A stretch of 64,000 bases of DNA from Psychrobacillus mangrovi (GCF_037104765.1 NZ_JBAWSY010000003.1:124001-188000), one strand, 5' to 3'; counted from the stretch's first letter, positions 1 to 8,991 are shown. Numbers and translations are program-made. Notes: a model not told the origin generated them from the letters alone.

Positions 1-604
1 GGGAGAAAGTTAGCAAATACAGCTTAATCCCCACAGAAATAAAATTATTCATTACCCCTGAAATCTTCATTAATGCCTTTTCACATATTCCTCTAGCCTT
101 TTTTGGAAAATAAACTAAAAACCAATGACGATCCTTCACAGATTCATGCAATGAAAAAAATAATGCGATACTAAAAAGAAACAGTTCAAAAAAATAAGAA
201 GGCAAATGAGTGAAATAGATTAAGAGCTCATTCATAAATTTGTTTAACAAAGTTTGAAATTTTCCTTCAAACATTAGAAAGATCGGATGTTTTTGTATTT
301 CCACAACTGGTAGTTTCACAATATACTCATGAATTAGTGGAATAAGATCAATGAGTGTTTGTACCAAATATAAAATTAACAATATACAGCCAGACAAAAT
401 TAATGCTTCTGTTAAAAATACGCTTAACATAATTGGAAGTTTAAACTTTTTGAAAAAGAAGTTAGTTATTGGAAATAAAAAATAACCAAATATAATTGCT
501 ATAGTTAGTGGATAAGCAACGAAAGAAATAAGTATAATTATTCCAATTGGAGCCCATTTTCCAAAAAAATCTTCCTTATTTATTTGCAAACCAATCATTT
601 TCAT
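1..604 (-). CDS. ytvI: YtvI-like AI-2E family membrane protein, 5' part only
   Basis: Reading the minus strand from the ATG at 604 gives about 200 residues without a stop to the window edge, so the C-terminal part lies outside. The product starts MKMIGLQINKEDFF and has hydrophobic stretches at roughly residues 19-48, 57-82 and 130-147, as expected for a multi-pass membrane protein. In B. subtilis the gene next to citZ in this place is ytvI, a polytopic protein of the AI-2E transporter/permease family linked to sporulation. The assignment rests on this synteny plus the membrane pattern; no signature motif is visible in this part. A second in-frame ATG lies at 598, and no clear ribosome site separates the two starts. 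Confidence 0.6.
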   Translation of the reverse strand, partial: MKMIGLQINKEDFFGKWAPIGIIILISFVAYPLTIAIIFGYFLFPITNFFFKKFKLPIMLSVFLTEALILSGCILLILYLVQTLIDLIPLIHEYIVKLPVVEIQKHPIFLMFEGKFQTLLNKFMNELLIYFTHLPSYFFELFLFSIALFFSLHESVKDRHWFLVYFPKKARGICEKALMKISGVMNNFISVGIKLYLLTFS

Positions 605-652
605 CCAATCTTTTCAAATATTTAGTAGATAAGTAATTATTTTTTTGATTAT

Positions 653-666
653 TTTAAGCGTTTTCA
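653..666 (+). promoter_or_regulatory. Candidate CcpA cre site upstream of citZ
   Basis: TTTAAGCGTTTTCA matches the cre consensus TGWAANCGNTNWCA with one mismatch (T for G at position 2). It touches the -35 of the citZ promoter, a placement that would repress. CcpA control of citZ is known in B. subtilis, so this is plausible but not proven. Confidence 0.5.
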
Positions 667-695
667 TTCACAAAATAGCTAAACTTGATTATAAT
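667..695 (+). promoter_or_regulatory. Probable sigma-A promoter of citZ
   Basis: TTCACA, a 17-base spacer, then a perfect TATAAT at 690-695. It lies about 100 bases upstream of the citZ start, leaving a leader of roughly 95 bases in which I see no strong structure. Confidence 0.6.
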
Positions 696-796
696 GAATT
701 AGTAAGTATTGATAAGATACATATTCTAATCAGATAAATTTTTGTCATTATTTTAGGTGATAATATATTTAATCTGAACAAGAGGGAGAGATTAAT

Positions 797-1912
797 ATGA
801 CAACTACTCGTGGATTAGAAGGAGTTGTAGCAACGCAGTCTGCCATCAGTTCTATTATTGATGACACACTAACATACGTTGGCTATGATATTGATGATTT
901 AGCAGTTAATGCGAGCTTTGAAGAGGTAGTTTTCCTACTTTGGAATAAACGCCTTCCTAAAGCAAATGAATTAGAAGATTTAAAACAACAACTGGCTAAT
1001 AATATGGCTGTTCCTCAAGAAGTACTTGACTATTTCAAAACTTTTCCAATATCAAAAGTTCACCCAATGACGGCTATTAGAACAGCCGTATCTATGCTAG
1101 CATTATATGATGATGCTGCTGAGGATATGTCCGAAGAGGCGAACTACCTAAAAGCAATTCAACTTCAAGCAAAACTTCCAACATTAGTTACAGCATTCTC
1201 TCGTGTACGCAAAGGACTTGATCCTATTGCTCCAAAAACAGACTTAGGTTATGCTGCAAACTTCTTGTACATGCTATCTGGAAACCTTCCAGACGATATC
1301 GAAGTGGAAGCATTCAATAAAGCATTAGTACTTCATGCTGATCATGAACTAAATGCATCTACATTTACAGCACGCGTATGTGTTGCAACACTTTCAGATA
1401 TTTATTCAGGTGTGGTAGCAGCTATCGGAGCTTTAAAAGGACCATTACATGGTGGAGCAAACGAACAAGTTATGAAAATGTTAACAGAAATCGGTTCTGT
1501 TGATAATGTAGAAAAAGTTATTGGTACTAAACTAGACAACAAAGAAAAAATTATGGGATTTGGTCACCGTGTATATAGAAAAGGTGATCCACGTGCAAAA
1601 CATTTACGTGAAATGTCTAAAAAATTAACTGCTCTTCGTGGAGAGTCAAAATGGTATGACATGTCTGTAAAAATTGAAGAAATCGTTACTGGCCAAAAGA
1701 ATTTACCACCTAACGTAGATTTCTATTCAGCATCTGTATACCATTCTCTTAACATCGATCACGATTTGTTCACACCGATTTTTGCTGTATCTCGTGTATC
1801 TGGTTGGACTGCTCATATTTTAGAACAATATTCAGATAACCGCCTTATTCGCCCTCGTGCAGAATATGTTGGACCTGGAATGCAAAAATATATTCCAATA
1901 GATGAAAGATAA
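797..1912 (+). CDS. citZ: Citrate synthase
   Basis: Condenses acetyl-CoA and oxaloacetate to citrate, the entry step of the TCA cycle, in the cytoplasm. At 371 residues it has the length of the short Gram-positive type. Family motifs appear in order: HADHELNAST near residue 180, GPLHGGANE near 216 with an active-site His, GFGHRVYRKGDPRAKHL near 254 with the second active-site His, and VDFYSASVYHSLNI near 306 with the catalytic Asp. The start ATG follows GAGGGAGAG by a normal spacing. It heads the citZ-icd-mdh run, the same order as in B. subtilis. No terminator follows it, only a stem-loop before icd, so co-transcription is likely. Confidence 0.97.
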   Translation: MTTTRGLEGVVATQSAISSIIDDTLTYVGYDIDDLAVNASFEEVVFLLWNKRLPKANELEDLKQQLANNMAVPQEVLDYFKTFPISKVHPMTAIRTAVSMLALYDDAAEDMSEEANYLKAIQLQAKLPTLVTAFSRVRKGLDPIAPKTDLGYAANFLYMLSGNLPDDIEVEAFNKALVLHADHELNASTFTARVCVATLSDIYSGVVAAIGALKGPLHGGANEQVMKMLTEIGSVDNVEKVIGTKLDNKEKIMGFGHRVYRKGDPRAKHLREMSKKLTALRGESKWYDMSVKIEEIVTGQKNLPPNVDFYSASVYHSLNIDHDLFTPIFAVSRVSGWTAHILEQYSDNRLIRPRAEYVGPGMQKYIPIDER

Positions 1913-1931
1913 TAAGAGACATGATAAAATT

Positions 1932-1961
1932 AGGGCTGAACACATTTGTGTTTATAGCCCT
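1932..1961 (+). other. Stem-loop in citZ-icd intergenic region
   Basis: AGGGCT and AGCCCT arms enclose ACAC/GTGT inner arms. No T-run follows, so it is more likely an mRNA processing or stability element than a terminator. Confidence 0.45.
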
Positions 1962-1990
1962 ATGATTATGATAGTGGGAGGAAAATTTAA

Positions 1991-3256
1991 ATGACAACAG
2001 GTAAAATTACAGTAGAAAACGGTGTACTTAACGTACCAAACACAGCAATTATCCCTTTTATTGAAGGTGACGGAACAGGTCCAGATATTTGGGCTGCAGC
2101 ATCACGTGTTCTAGAATCGGCTGTTGAAAAAGCATACAATGGCGAGAAAAAAATTGAGTGGAAAGAGGTTCTTGCTGGTCAAAAAGCATTCGATCAAACT
2201 GGTGAATGGTTACCTCAAGAAACTTTAGATGTCATCAATGAGTATTTAATCGCTATCAAAGGACCACTTACTACACCAATAGGTGGTGGTATTCGTTCAT
2301 TAAACGTAGCTTTACGTCAAGAACTAGATTTATATACTTGCCTTCGTCCTGTTCGTTATTTTACTGGAGTACCTTCTCCAGTTAAACGCCCTGAAGATAC
2401 AGATATGGTAATCTTCCGTGAAAACACAGAAGATATTTATGCTGGTATCGAGTATGCAAAAGGAACTGAAAATGCAAAAAAACTAATTGACTTTTTGCAA
2501 ACAGAATTTGGTGTTAAAAATATTCGTTTCCCTGAGACTTCAGGTATTGGAATCAAACCTATTTCTGAAGAAGGAACAAAACGTTTAGTTCGCTCTGCAT
2601 TAAACTATATCATTAAAGAAGGTCGTACTTCTTTAACATTAGTGCACAAAGGGAACATTATGAAGTTCACAGAAGGTGCTTTTAAAAACTGGGGTTACGA
2701 AGTTGCTGAACAAGAATTCGGCGATAAAGTATTCACTTGGAATCAATACGATAAAATAAAAGAAGAGCAAGGGACAGAAGCTGCTGACAAAGCACAATCT
2801 GATGCACTTGCATCTGGTAAAATTTTAGTGAAGGATTCTATTGCGGATATCTTCTTACAACAGATTTTAACTCGTCCAAAAGAATTTGATGTAGTTGCAA
2901 CAATGAACTTAAATGGTGATTATATTTCTGATGCGCTTGCTGCTCAAGTTGGTGGTATCGGTATCGCTCCAGGTGCTAATATTAACTATGTAACTGGACA
3001 TGCTATTTTCGAAGCAACTCACGGAACTGCTCCTAAATATGCAGGTTTAGATAAAGTTAACCCATCATCTGTAATTCTTTCAGGTGTGTTAATGCTTGAA
3101 CATTTAGGCTGGAATGAAGCTGCAAAACTAATCATGGATTCAATGGAAAATACAATTGCTTCTAAAGTAGTTACTTATGACTTTGCTCGTTTAATGGACG
3201 GAGCAACTGAAGTAAAATGTTCTGAATTCGCAGATGAACTCATCAAAAATATGTAA
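1991..3256 (+). CDS. icd: Isocitrate dehydrogenase, NADP-dependent
   Basis: Oxidatively decarboxylates isocitrate to 2-oxoglutarate in the TCA cycle. The 421-residue product has the bacterial homodimeric NADP-type layout. GGGIRSLNVALRQ holds the substrate-binding Ser that is phosphorylated in E. coli, RENTEDIYAG follows, KGNIMKFTEGAF carries the catalytic Lys region, MNLNGDYISDALAAQVGGIG holds the metal-binding Asp, and ATHGTAPKYAG is the cofactor loop, whose Lys-Tyr is typical of NADP preference. The start ATG follows GGGAGG. It is the second gene of the citZ-icd-mdh run. Codon use is like that of its neighbours. Confidence 0.97.
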   Translation: MTTGKITVENGVLNVPNTAIIPFIEGDGTGPDIWAAASRVLESAVEKAYNGEKKIEWKEVLAGQKAFDQTGEWLPQETLDVINEYLIAIKGPLTTPIGGGIRSLNVALRQELDLYTCLRPVRYFTGVPSPVKRPEDTDMVIFRENTEDIYAGIEYAKGTENAKKLIDFLQTEFGVKNIRFPETSGIGIKPISEEGTKRLVRSALNYIIKEGRTSLTLVHKGNIMKFTEGAFKNWGYEVAEQEFGDKVFTWNQYDKIKEEQGTEAADKAQSDALASGKILVKDSIADIFLQQILTRPKEFDVVATMNLNGDYISDALAAQVGGIGIAPGANINYVTGHAIFEATHGTAPKYAGLDKVNPSSVILSGVLMLEHLGWNEAAKLIMDSMENTIASKVVTYDFARLMDGATEVKCSEFADELIKNM

Positions 3257-3269
3257 GACTGGGTCTACC

Positions 3270-3290
3270 AGGGAAGGAATTTACTTCCCT
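3270..3290 (+). other. Stem-loop in icd-mdh intergenic region
   Basis: AGGGAAG and CTTCCCT form a perfect 7-bp stem with a 7-base loop. Only a weak T-run follows, so it probably acts as an mRNA end-protecting or partial-attenuation element in the TCA transcript. Confidence 0.45.
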
Positions 3291-3319
3291 TTACATATGA
3301 ATAAAAGGAGAGTTTTAAA

Positions 3320-4258
3320 ATGACATTAAAACGAAATAAAATCTCAGTTATCGGTGGCGGCTTCACAGGTGCTACAACAGCCTTCTTACTTGCTCAAAAA
3401 GAACTCGGAGATATTGTTTTAGTTGACATTCCTCAAGCTGAAAACCCTACTAAAGGGAAAGCTCTAGATATGGCTGAAGCTGCTCCAGTTCAAGGTTTTG
3501 ATGCTAAAATTATTGGTACTTCAAATTATGAAGATACTAAAGACTCTGACTTAGTAATTATTACAGCTGGTATTGCACGTAAACCAGGCATGAGTCGTGA
3601 TGATTTAGTTCAAACAAACCAAAAGGTAATGAAAGCCGTAACAGGTGAGATTGTTAAATATTCTCCTAATACAACGATTATTGTACTAACAAACCCAGTA
3701 GATGCAATGACTTATACAGTATATAAAGAGTCAGGTCTTCCAAAAGAACGTGTAATTGGGCAATCTGGTGTACTAGATACAGCACGTTTCCGTACATTTG
3801 TAGCAGAAGAATTAAATCTTTCTGTTAAAGATGTAACAGGTTTCGTTCTTGGTGGACATGGCGATGATATGGTTCCTTTAGTAAGATATTCTTATGCTGG
3901 TGGCATTCCGTTAGAAACATTAATCGATGCTGCTCGTTTAGAAGAAATCGTTGATCGTACTCGTAAAGGTGGAGCTGAAATCGTAAATCTTCTTGGTAAT
4001 GGTTCTGCTTACTACGCTCCAGCTGCTTCAATAGTAGAAATGGCTGAGGCAATTCTGAAAGACCAAAAACGTGTATTACCATCAATTGCTTATCTTGAAG
4101 GCGAATATGGTATGGACGGAATTTACCTAGGCGTACCAACTGTATTAGGTGCAGGTGGTATTGAAAAAATTATCGAACTAGAATTAACTGATGATGAAAA
4201 AGAATTATTAAATAAATCAGCTGAATCAGTTAAAGCTGTTATGAAAGTTTTAGCTTAA
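3320..4258 (+). CDS. mdh: Malate dehydrogenase (LDH-type)
   Basis: Interconverts malate and oxaloacetate with NAD. The 312-residue protein belongs to the lactate-dehydrogenase-like MDH group found in Bacillus. The N-terminal Rossmann motif reads GGGFTGATTA, followed by VLVDI whose Asp binds the NAD ribose. The substrate loop carries ITAGIARKPGMSRDDL, with Arg residues in the place of the MDH substrate-recognition site. GGHGDDM near residue 178 contains the catalytic His. The start follows AAAAGGAGAG. It is the last gene of the TCA run and is closed by a strong terminator at 4271. Confidence 0.97.
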   Translation: MTLKRNKISVIGGGFTGATTAFLLAQKELGDIVLVDIPQAENPTKGKALDMAEAAPVQGFDAKIIGTSNYEDTKDSDLVIITAGIARKPGMSRDDLVQTNQKVMKAVTGEIVKYSPNTTIIVLTNPVDAMTYTVYKESGLPKERVIGQSGVLDTARFRTFVAEELNLSVKDVTGFVLGGHGDDMVPLVRYSYAGGIPLETLIDAARLEEIVDRTRKGGAEIVNLLGNGSAYYAPAASIVEMAEAILKDQKRVLPSIAYLEGEYGMDGIYLGVPTVLGAGGIEKIIELELTDDEKELLNKSAESVKAVMKVLA

Positions 4259-4270
4259 TAGAGTTATAAA

Positions 4271-4304
4271 AAAAATCGAGTAGGGGAACCTACTCGATTT
4301 TTTT
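4271..4304 (+). terminator. Rho-independent terminator of citZ-icd-mdh
   Basis: A perfect stem ATCGAGTAGG/CCTACTCGAT with a GGAA loop, flanked by A-run and T-run, directly after mdh. Confidence 0.9.
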
Positions 4305-4934
4305 ATGCGGTAAAAAATATTTGCATACCACTTTGATTCTCTTCGTTTTCGAAATTTACATAAATAGATGGTTTGATAATTGGTTATCATATTTGATAGG
4401 AAATTACTTATAAAAATTGTATCTTAGGTATTAAATGAACAAGGCAAATTTAATAGCCCTATAGAAGGTATTATTACAATAGTGGATGTTATGTTATTTG
4501 CAGATTTAAGAAGAAAAAATAATAAACACACACCTAATAGAATGAAAAATAGCGACCAAAATTGAATCTTTGGGAGCTTACAAAATAAATAGGACAGCAT
4601 CTATTATCTCATTATTCAAACAAATATAAACAAGTTTCCAAAAGTTGCAGGAGGGCGACGGACAGACGATTGCCATCAAATTACCAAAAAGGAAGAGGAG
4701 TGACGTGACCACTGTCACGACCCCCCTCTCCTAAAAATCACTCGGTAATGTAATAGCGACAGTCCTGTCTACAGCACTCCGGAAACAATTGTAACTTGTC
4801 TAACTATTAAAAATAACGACGGTTTTCTTATTATTTTGTAAAGGATACCCTAGTTATCAGTTCCTTTACTTCTAATACATAGCGGCGCTTGCGCTTATCT
4901 TGTACTTATTGTTAAGATAGAGGTAGAATACGGA
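4305..4934. other. 630-base intergenic stretch with a hairpin-rich core
   Basis: No open frame of convincing quality was found. The first 300 bases are plain AT-rich sequence. From about 4630 to 4790 G+C rises and there are inverted repeats, among them a perfect hairpin CGTGAC-CACT-GTCACG near 4704-4719 nested in imperfect GGAGAGG/CCTCTTCC-type arms. On the minus strand these arms are followed by a short T-run. This may be a decayed repeat or an RNA element. Near 4900, TTGTAC-18-TAGAAT is a weak promoter candidate for the next gene. Confidence 0.4.
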
Positions 4935-5396
4935 ATGGGGGAAGATAGATTGTTGTTAGGGAAAACGCGCAAAATAGGTAGAAGAATAGAAGAAATCTCT
5001 ATTGGTGACAAATTAACTATTACTGAAAAGATGGATGATAAAGATTTGCTTTTATATTTAGGGTTAACAAATGATAGCAATCCATTATATATACAGCATG
5101 ATTTTGCATCTAAATCAGTGTATGAGAAACCAATTGTTCCGCCAATTATGTTAACAGGAGTAATTACTTCTGCAATTTCCAAATACTTACCTGGGCCAGG
5201 TTCTTATTTAAAAAGACAATCATTAAACTTTCCTACACCAACCTATCATTATTCTGTTATTGATTTTACTTTTGAAGTTAAAGAAATACATATGAATACA
5301 AACGAAATAGTAATTCAAGTAATTGCTCAAAATGAGGATGAACAAATAGTTGTGGAAGGGACTTTTCATGTTTCTCCACCACTCTTGGTCGATTGA
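4935..5396 (+). CDS. MaoC-fold (hot-dog) protein, substituted catalytic His
   Basis: A 153-residue protein that looks like a MaoC/(R)-specific enoyl-CoA hydratase relative. Residues about 41-60 (YLGLTNDSNPLYIQHDFASK) align with the hydratase-2 motif G-D-x-N-P-hydrophobic-H. The Asp and Asn-Pro are present, but the catalytic His position is Tyr (NPLY). The following IVPPIMLTGVITSAI segment fits the hot-dog central helix region. The start is uncertain: ATG 4935 has AGAGG about 11 bases upstream, and a TTG shortly after follows a G-run. It precedes phoP by 40 bases and could be co-transcribed with it. It may bind an acyl-CoA without hydrating it; the substrate is unknown. Confidence 0.6.
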   Translation: MGEDRLLLGKTRKIGRRIEEISIGDKLTITEKMDDKDLLLYLGLTNDSNPLYIQHDFASKSVYEKPIVPPIMLTGVITSAISKYLPGPGSYLKRQSLNFPTPTYHYSVIDFTFEVKEIHMNTNEIVIQVIAQNEDEQIVVEGTFHVSPPLLVD

Positions 5397-5435
5397 TTTG
5401 GAATGGGGGTTTCAAATCAACTTGGAGGCGAAAAA

Positions 5436-6152
5436 ATGAAAAGAGTATTAGTTGTCGATGATGAAAGTTCAATCGTTACATTATTAAAATATAATCTTGA
5501 AGAAGCAGGTTTTGAAGTAATTACAGCGATGGATGGCAAAGAGGGCTTAAATCTTGCTATAAATGAAAATCCCGATGTTATTGTGTTAGACTGGATGCTA
5601 CCATATATGGATGGTATGGAAATCTGTAAAGAACTTCGCATTAAAAAAATTCAAACACCTATTATCATGCTTACAGCAAAAGATGAAGAATTTGATAAAG
5701 TGCTTGGATTAGAATTAGGTGCCGACGACTATATGACGAAACCATTTAGTCCAAGAGAAGTAACGGCACGTGTAAAAGCTATGATTCGACGTTCCGGAAT
5801 GGCTAGTGATGTAGTGAATACGGAGTCTAAACCTTCCGAGGAATCATATGTTTTTGGTCCATTACAAGTTTTTCCTGAAAGATTTGAGGTTTTATTAAGT
5901 AATGAACCAATTGAATTCACACCGAAGGAATTTGAGTTGCTTGTGTATTTAATTGAAAACAAAAATAGAGTCTTAACTCGTGATCAACTTTTAAGTGCAG
6001 TTTGGAATTATGATTTTGCAGGAGATACTCGTATTGTGGATGTTCATATTAGTCATTTAAGAGACAAAATTGAGGAAAATAGTAGAAAGCCAATTTATAT
6101 TAAAACAATAAGAGGTCTTGGGTATAAATTTGAGGAGCCAAAGACTAAATGA
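5436..6152 (+). CDS. phoP: Response regulator PhoP, OmpR family
   Basis: DNA-binding response regulator for phosphate starvation. The 238-residue protein starts at ATG 5436 after GGAGGCGAAAAA; an in-frame ATG at 5403 lacks this site. The receiver domain (residues 1-120) shows VDDE with acidic residues 8-9, phospho-acceptor Asp52 in VIVLDWMLP, Thr80 and Lys102 in MTKPF. The C-terminal winged helix (about 140-235) has FTPKEFELLVYL and IVDVHISHLRDKIE with the IRGLGYKF end typical of OmpR regulators. It overlaps phoR by 4 bases (ATGA), which implies translational coupling. Naming rests on the mdh-phoP-phoR-polA synteny. Confidence 0.93.
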   Translation: MKRVLVVDDESSIVTLLKYNLEEAGFEVITAMDGKEGLNLAINENPDVIVLDWMLPYMDGMEICKELRIKKIQTPIIMLTAKDEEFDKVLGLELGADDYMTKPFSPREVTARVKAMIRRSGMASDVVNTESKPSEESYVFGPLQVFPERFEVLLSNEPIEFTPKEFELLVYLIENKNRVLTRDQLLSAVWNYDFAGDTRIVDVHISHLRDKIEENSRKPIYIKTIRGLGYKFEEPKTK

Positions 6153-7684
6153 AAACCTTTCAGTCACGAATTTTGCGAACTTATTCTATATTAATTGGGG
6201 TAATCTTAGCTGGACTAGGCATTGTACTTGGTCAGCTTTTTCCTATTTTCGTGGACCATTCTGCAAATAAGATGGTGGACTCAAGAGTTGAGTCTGTTTC
6301 AACTTATTTAGAAACAACAGAACTAACAAAAGAAGAACAAATGAAAATTAATCAGATGATTACTTCAGATTTCAAGGGGCATGAGAATTTAGTTGAGGAT
6401 CATTCGCTTTGGCTATTTTTGTTCTTTACTTTACTTGCAGCGTTTCTACTTGCATTATTTCTTGGCGCAAGTATTTTTAAAAAATATGCGCAACCAATTG
6501 ACCATTTGACAGAGACCGCAATGGAACTTGCTCGAGGTAACTATCGAATTAGAGCTTTCGAGGATGACTTTTCTGGTATGTCGAAATTAAGTAATTCTCT
6601 CAATATTCTCGCACGAAATCTACATGATATTTCAGTTATGCGGGAAACAGAGAAAGAACGATTAAAAACCTTAATTGAAAATATGGGCAGTGCATTAATT
6701 ATGATTGATCGGAATGGATTAATTACTATAGTTAATCGCTCATTTTTACAACAATTACAAATATCGATAGAAAATGTAGATGGTAAACTTTTTCGTAAAA
6801 TTGGCTTGCCTGAAAAAATAGAAGATTTTATAGACAAGCTATTTTTGACTGAGTCTTCGAGTCGTGAACAAATTCAAATCAAACGTGGTCTTCACACCTA
6901 TTACATGGATGCGTATGGTGCTCCTGTAATAGGAGAACATGGTAGATGGCTTGGGATTGTCGTTGTTATGCATGACATTACAGAGCTTATTAAATTGGAA
7001 CAAATACGCAAAGATTTTGTTGCCAATGTTTCACATGAATTAAAGACACCAGTTACATCTATCAAAGGATTCTCTGAGACTTTATTGTTTGGAGCATACA
7101 AAAATGAGGAAACATTACTTTCTTTTCTAGAAATTATTCATAAAGAAAGTAATCGACTACAAATGTTAATTAATGATTTATTGGATTTATCTAAAGTAGA
7201 GCAAGTTGGTTATGAAGTATCCTTAAAGAAAGTCAGACTAACTGATATTTTAGAGCGAGGTCTTGAAATGACCTCACATTTAGTAGAAGAAAAAAATATG
7301 GAAATTGAAACGACAGTAGATGATTCTGTCCATGTTTTAGGAGATATGAATCGTCTTATACAAATTATGATGAATTTACTTGCTAATGCGATTACTTATT
7401 CTCCAGAGAATACTACGGTTCATGTGAATATTTTCAAAAATGAGCAGTATGGGATCTTTCAAATACAAGATGAAGGAATAGGTATAAGCAAGTCAGAGAT
7501 AAATAGAATCTTTGAACGTTTTTATCGAGTGGATCGTGCTCGAAGTAGAAATTCGGGTGGGACAGGTCTAGGACTAGCAATAGTTAAGCATCTCGTGGAA
7601 GCACATCATGGATTAATAAAAGTAGAGAGTGAAGTAGGAGAAGGTACAACCTTTACTGTATATATTCCTATTGCTAAAAGTTAA
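6149..7684 (+). CDS. phoR: Sensor histidine kinase PhoR, short sensor domain
   Basis: Membrane kinase that phosphorylates PhoP. Of 511 residues, TM1 spans about 11-33 and TM2 about 87-108, leaving only some 53 residues outside the membrane. That is much less than the PDC-type domain of B. subtilis PhoR, which is itself nearer 580 residues. A HAMP linker follows (from about 112), then a PAS domain (about 170-285, GSALIMIDRNGLITIVN). The HisKA site is His296 in NVSHELKTPVTS, and the ATPase has an N box NLLANAITY, G1 DEGIGIS and G2 GTGLGLAIVKH. The signal is probably sensed inside the cell or in the membrane. Confidence 0.92.
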   Translation: MKTFQSRILRTYSILIGVILAGLGIVLGQLFPIFVDHSANKMVDSRVESVSTYLETTELTKEEQMKINQMITSDFKGHENLVEDHSLWLFLFFTLLAAFLLALFLGASIFKKYAQPIDHLTETAMELARGNYRIRAFEDDFSGMSKLSNSLNILARNLHDISVMRETEKERLKTLIENMGSALIMIDRNGLITIVNRSFLQQLQISIENVDGKLFRKIGLPEKIEDFIDKLFLTESSSREQIQIKRGLHTYYMDAYGAPVIGEHGRWLGIVVVMHDITELIKLEQIRKDFVANVSHELKTPVTSIKGFSETLLFGAYKNEETLLSFLEIIHKESNRLQMLINDLLDLSKVEQVGYEVSLKKVRLTDILERGLEMTSHLVEEKNMEIETTVDDSVHVLGDMNRLIQIMMNLLANAITYSPENTTVHVNIFKNEQYGIFQIQDEGIGISKSEINRIFERFYRVDRARSRNSGGTGLGLAIVKHLVEAHHGLIKVESEVGEGTTFTVYIPIAKS

Positions 7685-7695
7685 CGGAGGTTTTT

Positions 7696-8910
7696 ATGAA
7701 CAATCAACCCTTTATTCCAATTATTATCGGTACAGACATAAACGCATATAACATGGCAATTTCATTCCATGAAGAATACAATATAAAGCCAATTTTAGTA
7801 GGTAAGGAAGAAATGTCATTTACTAAGTGGAGCAATATGATTGAACATACTGAAATTCACTATAATCTTTGGGACAAATCAGCTTTTGTGGAAGTTTTGA
7901 CTCAAGTTGCAAAAAAGTATAATACACCAGGAAAACAGTTGTTACTCATTGGAACGAACGATTTCTATGTGCGCTTGATTATTGAAAATGCAGACGCATT
8001 GAAAGAGATGTATGTCTTTAACTACATGTCAGAAGAACTGATGAATAATCTTCTTGTTAAGTCCAATTTTTATAAGCTTTGTGAAGAGCATGGAATTGAT
8101 ACTCCAAAAACATATTATTATTCATGTGCAAAAAAGGAAGCGTTCACAGAAGAAGTATTATTTCCTTTAATTATCAAACCAAGTAATGGAGTTATGTATT
8201 ACAAGAACAAATTTGAAGGTCAACAAAAGGTATATAGAGTTGAAAATAGAGATGAACTCAATACCGTTATTAATCAAGTTAATGCTAGTGGATATGAAGA
8301 GGATCTAATCATTCAGGATTACATTCCTGGGGATGATACGTATATGTGGGATTCCGTTTTTTATATGAGTTCGAAAGGGAAGGCTCAATTAAGTACCTTT
8401 GCACAGGTTGTACTTCAAGAACACACAGTTACTGCAATTGGTAACTATACAGCTCTTATTACAAGATATAATGAAGAAATGATGAAAAAACTGCAATACT
8501 TCTTAGAAGCAGTTGGTTATGTTGGATTTGCAAACTTTGACTTAAAATATGATGAACGTGATGGTAAGTTTAAAGTATTTGAAGTGAATATTAGACAAGG
8601 TCGTTCGAGCTACTATACTACAGCTCTTGGTCATAATATGGCTCGCTATTTTGTTGATGACGTCATCAATAACAAAGAAAAGCCTTTAACATTATTGAAT
8701 GAACATTATTTATTTACCGTTGTGCCTAAAATAGTTTTGAGAAAATTTGTTGAAAACAAAGAGATTCAAAAAGAGGTAGAGCAGTTACTGAGAGAAGGTA
8801 AATGGGGAAATCCATTGTTTTATAAGAAGGATACTCATTTTACACGTAAGTTATTTTTACTTGCAAGGCAGTTTAATTATTATAAAAAGTATAAAAATAA
8901 TAATTGGTAA
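7696..8910 (+). CDS. ATP-grasp ligase like D-aspartate ligase of peptidoglycan
   Basis: A 404-residue ATP-grasp carboxylate-amine ligase. It shares with Enterococcus faecium D-aspartate ligase (Aslfm), as I recall that protein, an opening FIPIIIGTDINAYNMA, the phrase IIQDYIPGDDTYM, the stretch GFANFDLKYDERDGKFKVFE with NIRQGRSSYY, and a C-terminal FYKKD region. Aslfm activates the carboxyl of D-Asp and attaches it to the Lys side chain of the peptidoglycan precursor. Here it may add D-Asp or D-Glu to form a D-amino-acid crosslink. It starts at ATG 7696 with GGAGG, 11 bases after phoR, so it may be in the phoPR transcript. A terminator closes it. Confidence 0.75.
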   Translation: MNNQPFIPIIIGTDINAYNMAISFHEEYNIKPILVGKEEMSFTKWSNMIEHTEIHYNLWDKSAFVEVLTQVAKKYNTPGKQLLLIGTNDFYVRLIIENADALKEMYVFNYMSEELMNNLLVKSNFYKLCEEHGIDTPKTYYYSCAKKEAFTEEVLFPLIIKPSNGVMYYKNKFEGQQKVYRVENRDELNTVINQVNASGYEEDLIIQDYIPGDDTYMWDSVFYMSSKGKAQLSTFAQVVLQEHTVTAIGNYTALITRYNEEMMKKLQYFLEAVGYVGFANFDLKYDERDGKFKVFEVNIRQGRSSYYTTALGHNMARYFVDDVINNKEKPLTLLNEHYLFTVVPKIVLRKFVENKEIQKEVEQLLREGKWGNPLFYKKDTHFTRKLFLLARQFNYYKKYKNNNW

Positions 8911-8991
8911 ACGAAAATTTACAGTATATTCACAATCTATTTACAATCGTCTGCTACATTTAAATAGACCCCTTTTCCAAATGATTGACCT

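Noticed and set aside
3825..4139. Minus-strand frame of 104 codons inside mdh
   Set aside because: It lies wholly within a full-length conserved gene, has no ribosome site, and its composition (Leu/His/Gln-rich) is that of an antisense shadow.
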